NCBI RefSeq assembly: GCF_035653575.1
Contig: NZ_DASRBQ010000119.1
Coordinates: 1 to 64,000, forward strand
Direction: 5' to 3'
Source: Actinocrinis sp035653575
GTDB taxonomy: Bacteria; Actinomycetota; Actinomycetes; Streptomycetales; Catenulisporaceae
Length of the DNA: 64,000 nucleotides
In this document: in pieces, positions 59,222-64,000 of the stretch
Position numbering within the stretch: position 1 is the first letter of the stretch
How the letters are laid out: the number at the start of each line of letters is the position of its first letter
Position numbers and translations under genes: made by a program
The notes under the pieces: generated by a model
Seen by the model: only the letters and a program-made list of their open reading frames with translations
The model's database searches: none
Told to the model about the DNA's origin: nothing

Positions 59222-59227
59222 ACGGTA
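59222..59227 (-). promoter_or_regulatory. Leaderless promoter of the ECF sigma gene
   Basis: On the minus strand TACCGT ends 6 nt before GTG 59213-59215. The gene for the HipA-like kinase starts 101 bp away in the other direction. Confidence 0.5.
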
Positions 59228-59302
59228 TCCGAGGGCCGCTGCCGCGGGAGGATCGGCCGGGCCGAAAGAGCATGTGATGGCCAGACCTGGGCCCGGCGAC
59301 GG

Positions 59303-59308
59303 TAGCCT
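59303..59308 (+). promoter_or_regulatory. Leaderless promoter of the HipA-like kinase gene
   Basis: TAGCCT ends 7 nt before GTG 59316. Confidence 0.5.
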
Positions 59309-59315
59309 TGATCGC

Positions 59316-60074
59316 GTGTTGCGCGAAGTGACGGCCACCCGGTACGTGACCCCGCTGCGGGAGGGCGGGTCGCTGCCGGCCATCGTCGAGGCCGACGATC
59401 TCGGCATGTACGTGGTCAAGTTCCGCGGCGCCGGACAGGGACGCAAGGCCCTGATCGCGGAGATCGTCGCCGGCGAGCTCGGCCGCGCCCTCGGCCTGCC
59501 GGTGCCGGAACTCGTCACCGTGCAGCTCGACGAGGCCATCGCGAAGGGGGAGCCGGACCAGGAGATCCAGGAGCTGCTGCTGGCCAGCGTCGGGCGCAAC
59601 CTGGGCCTTGACTACCTGCCCGGTTCGCTGGGCTTCGACCCGCTGGCCTTCCCCGTTGAGCCGGAGCCGGCCGGGCGTGTCCTCTGGTTCGACGCCCTGA
59701 TCGGCAACGTCGACCGCTCCTGGCGCAACCCGAACCTGCTGCGCTGGCACGGCAGGCTCTACCTGATCGACCACGGCGCCGCGCTGATCTTCCAACACAA
59801 CTGGCCCGCGGCCGCCGCCTCGGCGCGCCGCGCCACCAAGCTTGCCGACCACGTGCTGATGCCGTTTCACCCGGACCTCGCCGCGGCCGACGCGGAACTC
59901 TCGCCGCTGGTCACACCGGATGCGGTCGGCGCGGCCCTCGCCTTGGTGCCGGACGAGTGGCTCGAGGACGAGCCGGGCTTCGCGACGCCGGACGACGTGC
60001 GTGCCGCCTTCCTGACCTGGTTCGACGCGCGGATGCAGCAGCCGCACTCGTGGCTTCCGGAGGTGCCGAAGTGA
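59316..60074 (+). CDS. HipA-like kinase
   Basis: A 252-aa protein beginning VLREVTATRYVTPLREGGSL, a short form of the HipA/PI4-kinase-like fold. The ATP Lys is in MYVVKFRGAGQGRKALIAE, the catalytic loop is NVDRSWRNPNLL and the metal-binding motif D-H-G is in LYLIDHGAALIF. Classical HipA toxins are about 440 aa and partnered by a HipB DNA-binding protein; neither the N-terminal HipA_N part nor HipB is present. The start was chosen at GTG 59316 from the -10 spacing and the family start; GTG 59274 or ATG 59277 are alternatives. It overlaps the DUF3037 gene. Confidence 0.85.
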   Translation: MLREVTATRYVTPLREGGSLPAIVEADDLGMYVVKFRGAGQGRKALIAEIVAGELGRALGLPVPELVTVQLDEAIAKGEPDQEIQELLLASVGRNLGLDYLPGSLGFDPLAFPVEPEPAGRVLWFDALIGNVDRSWRNPNLLRWHGRLYLIDHGAALIFQHNWPAAAASARRATKLADHVLMPFHPDLAAADAELSPLVTPDAVGAALALVPDEWLEDEPGFATPDDVRAAFLTWFDARMQQPHSWLPEVPK

Positions 60075-60502
60075 TGCAGGCCAAGGCACCGCAAGCCGCC
60101 TCGCCCGAAGCGGCGCTGGTACGCAACGCCTTCGAGTACTGCCTGCTCAAGGCCGTGCCGCGGGTGGAACGCGGCGACAGCGTGAACGTCGGCGTCATCG
60201 TGTACTGCCAGGCCCGCGACTTCCTGGACGCCCGCACGCACGTGGACCCCGCGCTCCTGCTCGCGCTGGACCCGGCGGCCGACGTCTCAGGGATCGAAGC
60301 CGCCGTCGCCGCCTACGCCTGCGTCTGCCGCGGCGGCAAGCAGGCCGGCCAGGCGGGCGAGAGCACGGCCGGGCAGCGTTTCCGCTGGCTGACCGCGCCC
60401 CGCTCGACTGTGGTGCAGCCGGGACCGGTGCACCTCGGGATCACGGCGGACCCGGCCGCGGACCTGGAACGGCTCGCGGCCCGGCTCCTGCCGCCGCAAT
60501 AA
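60074..60502 (+). CDS. DUF3037 protein, partner of the HipA-like kinase
   Basis: A 142-aa protein of the DUF3037 family (NAFEYCLLKAVPRVERGDSVNVGVIVYCQARDFLDART, then the tail LGITADPAADLERLAARLL). Its ATG overlaps the kinase stop by one base. The two families are regularly paired in bacteria, and the biochemical role of DUF3037 is not known. It could be the kinase's substrate or inhibitor; that is inference. Confidence 0.88.
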   Translation: MQAKAPQAASPEAALVRNAFEYCLLKAVPRVERGDSVNVGVIVYCQARDFLDARTHVDPALLLALDPAADVSGIEAAVAAYACVCRGGKQAGQAGESTAGQRFRWLTAPRSTVVQPGPVHLGITADPAADLERLAARLLPPQ

Positions 60503-60510
60503 CAGGCCCG

Positions 60511-60524
60511 CTCTCCGCGGAGAG
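60511..60524. terminator. Palindromic hairpin between DUF3037 and murA
   Basis: CTCTCCGCGGAGAG, a perfect 14-nt palindrome (5-bp stem, 4-nt loop, flanked by further G-C pairing), 9 bp after the DUF3037 stop in a convergent gap. A weak pyrimidine run follows (TTTCCGTCTC region). Confidence 0.5.
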
Positions 60525-60578
60525 AGCCGTTTCCGTCTCAGGTGGCGCTATCTAGCCGTCTCGCGCCGCGCTGGCGGC

Positions 60579-61895
60579 TCAGGCCTCGACCGGCGTGATG
60601 GCCATCCCGATCGACTGAAGGCGTTCCAGCGGCTCGTCGTAACCGCGCTCCAGCGATTCGACATCCAGCAGCACCGACGGACCCTCCGCGATCGAGGCCG
60701 CGATCACCGACGAGTACCCGGTGCGCACGTCGGGCACATGCACCTCCGCTCCCACCAGCTTCGACGGGCCGTGCACGACCGCCGAGTGCAGGTAGTTGGT
60801 GTCGTGGAACCGGCAGCCGTTGCCGCCAAGGCACATCGGGAACAGCTCGATCTCGCAGCCGAGCTGCTTGAGCGCGTCCACGTACACGAACCGGTTCTCG
60901 AACACCGTCTCATGCAGCACCGACAGCCCGCGGGCCTGGCTCATCAGCACCAGCAGCGGCTGCTGCCAGTCCGTCATGAAGCCGGGGTGCGTGTCCGTGG
61001 TTACCGCCGCGGAACGCAGCCCGCCCGGCGCCGACGCGGTGATGTACGACTCGTCGATCTCGAACTGCGCGCCCATCTTGCGCAGCGTCTCGATCGCGGT
61101 CACGAGGCGGTCCTGTGCGCAGCCGTGCACCCGGACCTGACCTCCCGTCAGCAGCCCGGCCACCAGATAGCTGAACGCCTCGAGCCGATCGCCGGCCAGG
61201 CGCGTCGCCGCACCGTGCAGCCGCTCGACACCCTCGATCACAATCCTGCGATCCGGCTGCAGTTGGATGCCCGCGCCCATGCGCTGCAGGAACAGCGCCA
61301 GTTCCAGGATCTCCGGCTCGACCGCCGCGTTCGTGATCACGGTGCGGCCCTCGGCGAGAACCGCTGACAGGATCACGGACTCGGTCGCGCCGACGCTCGG
61401 ATAAGGCAGCGAGACACGCGTGCCGCGCAGCCGCCGGGCTACCGCGTGCAGACCTGATTCGTCGACCGTGATCTGTGCGCCCATCGCGGTGAGCGCCTGG
61501 ATGTGAAAGTCGAGCGGGCGCGGACCGATCTGGTCGCCGCCGACCATCGGCACGAAGGCCTCGCCCGTCAGATTGAGCAGCGGGCCCAGCATCAGCACCG
61601 GAATACGGTTGCGGCCGGTGAAGGTCTGCGGCACCGCGGAGTGCGGGCTCGCGGTCGGCTCGACGCGCAGCGTGTCGCCGTCGCGTTCAATGGAACAACC
61701 GACGGCCCGCAGCATCTGCGCGGTGATCTCCACGTCGCCCACCCGCGGCGCATTGGCGATCGTGCTCGGGCCGCCGCCCAGCATCGCGGCCACCATGTGC
61801 TTCGTTACTGCGTTCTTCGATCCGCGCACCGTCACATCGCCGCGCAGCGGGCCGGTCGGATCGATCTTCCAGCCTCTCGTTCCCATGCGCGTCAT
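60579..61895 (-). CDS. murA: UDP-N-acetylglucosamine 1-carboxyvinyltransferase (MurA) with Asp at the catalytic Cys site
   Basis: A 438-aa EPSP-synthase-fold enzyme that adds enolpyruvate to UDP-GlcNAc, the first committed step of peptidoglycan synthesis. The N-terminal SKNA (residues 26-29), the catalytic Asp in MTDWQQPL and the Arg in ERGYDEPL are present. At the position of E. coli Cys115 the loop reads MVGGD121QIGPRPLDFHI, so the Cys is Asp. The same swap makes mycobacterial MurA resistant to fosfomycin. The start may be ATG 61886 (MGTRGWKI) rather than 61895. It could be a second, specialised MurA copy. Confidence 0.9.
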   Translation of the reverse strand: MTRMGTRGWKIDPTGPLRGDVTVRGSKNAVTKHMVAAMLGGGPSTIANAPRVGDVEITAQMLRAVGCSIERDGDTLRVEPTASPHSAVPQTFTGRNRIPVLMLGPLLNLTGEAFVPMVGGDQIGPRPLDFHIQALTAMGAQITVDESGLHAVARRLRGTRVSLPYPSVGATESVILSAVLAEGRTVITNAAVEPEILELALFLQRMGAGIQLQPDRRIVIEGVERLHGAATRLAGDRLEAFSYLVAGLLTGGQVRVHGCAQDRLVTAIETLRKMGAQFEIDESYITASAPGGLRSAAVTTDTHPGFMTDWQQPLLVLMSQARGLSVLHETVFENRFVYVDALKQLGCEIELFPMCLGGNGCRFHDTNYLHSAVVHGPSKLVGAEVHVPDVRTGYSSVIAASIAEGPSVLLDVESLERGYDEPLERLQSIGMAITPVEA

Positions 61896-61964
61896 TGTGC
61901 CGGTCCGCGCGGCTAAGCGGAGTCGGTCAGCGTTATCGGTGCGAAACCGCTGGTGTGACGTGTG

Positions 61965-62747
61965 TTACCGGCTCAGCTCGGCGCGTTCCCGCAGCCGTCC
62001 GGACGAGAAGCGGTGCGTTGTCTCATAACCCAGTCGCACGTACAGGCGCCGCGCCGAATCGTTCGGGTGGTAGTGCGCCAGGGTGCAAAGCCGCTCGCCG
62101 CGCTCAAACGCCTGGCGCGTCAGCGCGGCCGTGATCGCACCGCCGAATCCTCGGCCACGCGCAGCGGGATCGGTTGCGATCGAGGCGAGGTAGGCGACAC
62201 CGGAAATGCGGCGGGTCAGCGCACCGACGGCGAGCAACGCCCCGGACGTCTCGTCGCGCACGCCTGCCCACTGTTCGACCAGTTCGTAGTCCGCGCGGAC
62301 CGAATGGTGCGGGTTGACCCGGTCGAGGAAGCCCTGGATCTCCGGCCGATCCTCCAGCGCCACGACGAGCGACTCCGCCGGTTGAGCCGCAGGCGGAGCC
62401 CAGGTCGCCATCAGATCCCAGTCGCTGTCCGCCTCCTGGCCGGGCGCAGGGTCCGCTTTCCACCGCGCCAAATCGACGCCGCGCGGCACGGTCAGCCCGG
62501 CGATCTGCCCGCCGAGTTCCGCCAGAGCGGCGTCCACGAGCTTCGGCGTGGCCTGCGGGTCGCCGATCACGCTGAGCCAGCAGGCGGCGCCGCTGTAGTC
62601 GTCCTTCGCGGCGAACGCGAGCCCGCCATCCAATGCCCAAGCCGCGATCGCGCCACCGCGCGTCTCACTGATCACCATCACGTCGTCGGGAGCGGTGGCG
62701 TGCAACTCCTCGGCGGTAAGGCGCTGAACCGTGGATATCCCCGTCAT
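61965..62747 (-). CDS. GNAT-family N-acetyltransferase
   Basis: A 260-aa protein with a divergent N-terminal GNAT-like half and a clear C-terminal GNAT domain: SGVAYLASIATDPAARGRGFGGAITAALTRQAFERG (acetyl-CoA loop R-G-R-G-F-G-G), followed by LAHYHPNDSARRLYVRLGYETTH. This tandem arrangement is typical of FR47/mycothiol-synthase-like acetyltransferases. The substrate is unknown. The start is placed at ATG 62747; GTG 62771 would add eight residues. It is divergent from rarA. Confidence 0.85.
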   Translation of the reverse strand: MTGISTVQRLTAEELHATAPDDVMVISETRGGAIAAWALDGGLAFAAKDDYSGAACWLSVIGDPQATPKLVDAALAELGGQIAGLTVPRGVDLARWKADPAPGQEADSDWDLMATWAPPAAQPAESLVVALEDRPEIQGFLDRVNPHHSVRADYELVEQWAGVRDETSGALLAVGALTRRISGVAYLASIATDPAARGRGFGGAITAALTRQAFERGERLCTLAHYHPNDSARRLYVRLGYETTHRFSSGRLRERAELSR

Positions 62748-62781
62748 GATCCACGATTCTGTCACGGTCACCGGGCCGCAT

Positions 62782-62787
62782 TACGCT
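62782..62787 (+). promoter_or_regulatory. Leaderless promoter of rarA
   Basis: TACGCT ends 7 nt before ATG 62795. Confidence 0.5.
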
Positions 62788-62794
62788 CAGGTGT

Positions 62795-64000
62795 ATGGAG
62801 CCGGAGACCCTTTTCGACGCCGTCGGCCGGGAACGTGCCGAGGCCGGCGCGCCGCTGGCCGCGCGGATGCGGCCGCGCACCCTCGACGAGGTCGTCGGGC
62901 AGGCCAAGCTGCGCCGCCCCGGCTCTCCGCTGCGTCGCCTTGTCGAGGCCGCGCCCGGTTCACGCGCCGTACCCGCCTCGGTGATCCTCTGGGGGCCGCC
63001 CGGCACCGGGAAGACGACGCTCGCGCACGTGGTCGCCCGCAGCACCGACCGGCATTTCCGCGAGCTATCCGCGATCACCGCGGGGGTCAAGGAGGTGCGC
63101 GCGGTCATCGAGGGCGCGCGCCGCGACCTGGGCATGTCCGGCCGCGAGACGCTCCTGTTCCTCGACGAGATCCACCGCTTCTCCAAGGCGCAGCAGGACT
63201 CCTTGCTGCCCGCGGTCGAAAACCGCTGGGTGACGCTGATCGCCGCGACGACGGAGAACCCGTACTTCTCGGTGATCTCGCCGCTGCTGTCCCGTTCGCT
63301 GCTGCTGACGCTCGAGCCGCTGGACGAGGCCGATGTCGACACGCTGATCGACCGCGCGCTGACCGCGGAGCAGGGGCTGGCGAACTCGGTGAAGCTGGAT
63401 CCCGAGGCGCGGGCGCAGCTGCTGCGGCTGGCCGGCGGCGACGCCCGAAAGGCGCTGACGGCGCTGGAAGCGGGTGCGGGCGCGGCACGCGACCAGGGCT
63501 TCGACACGGTGACCGCCGAGATCCTGGCGCAGGCGCTCGACCGCGCGGCGGTCCGCTACGACCGGGACGGTGACCAGCACTACGACGTCGCCTCGGCGCT
63601 GATCAAGTCGATCCGGGGCTCGGACGTGGACGCGGCGCTGCACTACCTCGCCCGGATGATCGAGGCGGGGGAGGACCCCAGGTTCATCGCGCGCCGGCTG
63701 GTCATCTCGGCCAGCGAGGACATCGGCCTGGCCGATCCGACCGCGCTGCCGACCGCGGTCGCGGCGATGCAGGCGGTGTCGTTCATCGGCTGGCCGGAGG
63801 CGCGCATCAGCCTGGCCCAGGCGGTCATCGCGCTGGCGCTGGCGCCCAAGTCGAACGCGGCGATCTCGGCGATCGACGCGGCGCTGGCCGACGTGCGCGC
63901 GGGTCTTGCCGGACCGGTGCCGATGCACCTGCGTGACGGTCACTACAAGGGCGCTGCGAAGCTCGGGCACGCGCAGGGCTACATCTACCCGCACGACCTG
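62795..64000 (+). CDS. rarA: Replication-associated recombination protein A, cut by right edge
   Basis: 402 residues of an AAA+ protein of the RarA/MgsA/WRNIP1 family, open to the window end. It starts MEPETLFDAVGRERAEAGAPLAARMRP, with Walker A WGPPGTGKTTLA, Walker B LLFLDEIHRFSKAQQD, sensor 1 LIAATTENPYFSV, the arginine finger region SPLLSRS, and the tetramerisation domain (HYDVASALIKSIRGSDVDAALHYLARMIEAGEDPRFIARRL). Only about 30-50 C-terminal residues are missing. It acts at stalled forks with SSB. The ATG has no Shine-Dalgarno. Confidence 0.95.
   Translation, partial: MEPETLFDAVGRERAEAGAPLAARMRPRTLDEVVGQAKLRRPGSPLRRLVEAAPGSRAVPASVILWGPPGTGKTTLAHVVARSTDRHFRELSAITAGVKEVRAVIEGARRDLGMSGRETLLFLDEIHRFSKAQQDSLLPAVENRWVTLIAATTENPYFSVISPLLSRSLLLTLEPLDEADVDTLIDRALTAEQGLANSVKLDPEARAQLLRLAGGDARKALTALEAGAGAARDQGFDTVTAEILAQALDRAAVRYDRDGDQHYDVASALIKSIRGSDVDAALHYLARMIEAGEDPRFIARRLVISASEDIGLADPTALPTAVAAMQAVSFIGWPEARISLAQAVIALALAPKSNAAISAIDAALADVRAGLAGPVPMHLRDGHYKGAAKLGHAQGYIYPHDL

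Overview
The window is chromosomal DNA of a very GC-rich actinomycete. The pointers are a fused FbiC for cofactor F420, the block thrS - HIT - phosphatidylinositol-phosphate synthase - acyltransferase - PimA, the block pdxS - pdxT - yebC - ruvCAB - yajC - secDF - apt - relA, an EF-G2 paralogue, many GTG and TTG starts, and hairpin terminators mostly without T-tracts. Streptomyces-like or Catenulisporales-like bacteria fit best. The genus is inference.

Layout. 1-2 kb: a PIN/ribbon-helix-helix toxin-antitoxin pair cut by the left edge, then L-serine dehydratase. 2-8 kb: FbiC, a DUF1028 protein, an SPFH/slipin protein and a four-helix membrane protein. 8.4-17.8 kb: thrS, an Ap4A-phosphorylase-type HIT protein, a 144-aa unknown, EF-G2 on the opposite strand, then a translationally coupled PIM run (PgsA1-type synthase, PatA-type acyltransferase, PimA, LemA-like protein). 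17.9-30.7 kb: PLP synthase, YebC, a Phd/PIN toxin-antitoxin pair, RuvCAB, YajC, SecD, SecF, Apt and RelA. 30.8-38 kb: DUF349 protein, membrane cyclophilin, metallo-beta-lactamase-fold hydrolase, HisS, AspS and GtrA. 38-45 kb: a secreted GH12 cellulase with LacI-type operators, MFS transporter, Eis-like acetyltransferase, 2-hydroxyacid dehydrogenase, an orphan P450 and an epimerase-like protein.

45.4-50 kb holds the most unusual locus: a Cas4/RecB-like nuclease with a probable Fe-S cluster, a duplicated spacer, a 507-aa protein of no recognised family, and a DNA2/UPF1-like SF1 helicase. They form one tightly packed operon. Nuclease plus helicase resembles a Dna2 enzyme split into two chains, with an unknown third partner; DNA processing or defence is the natural hypothesis.

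50-64 kb: acyl-CoA synthetase, GNAT protein, zinc-ribbon M48 peptidase, HAD phosphatase, membrane-anchored molybdopterin oxidoreductase, beta-propeller plus MoaD/ThiS carrier, ECF41-type sigma factor, HipA-like kinase plus DUF3037, a MurA with Asp at the catalytic Cys site, a GNAT protein, and RarA cut by the right edge.

Two patterns run through the window. Many genes have a -10 hexamer (TANNNT) ending 6-8 nt before the start codon, the signature of leaderless transcripts. Convergent and operon ends carry long perfect hairpins. No tRNA, rRNA, CRISPR array, insertion sequence or prophage gene was seen.
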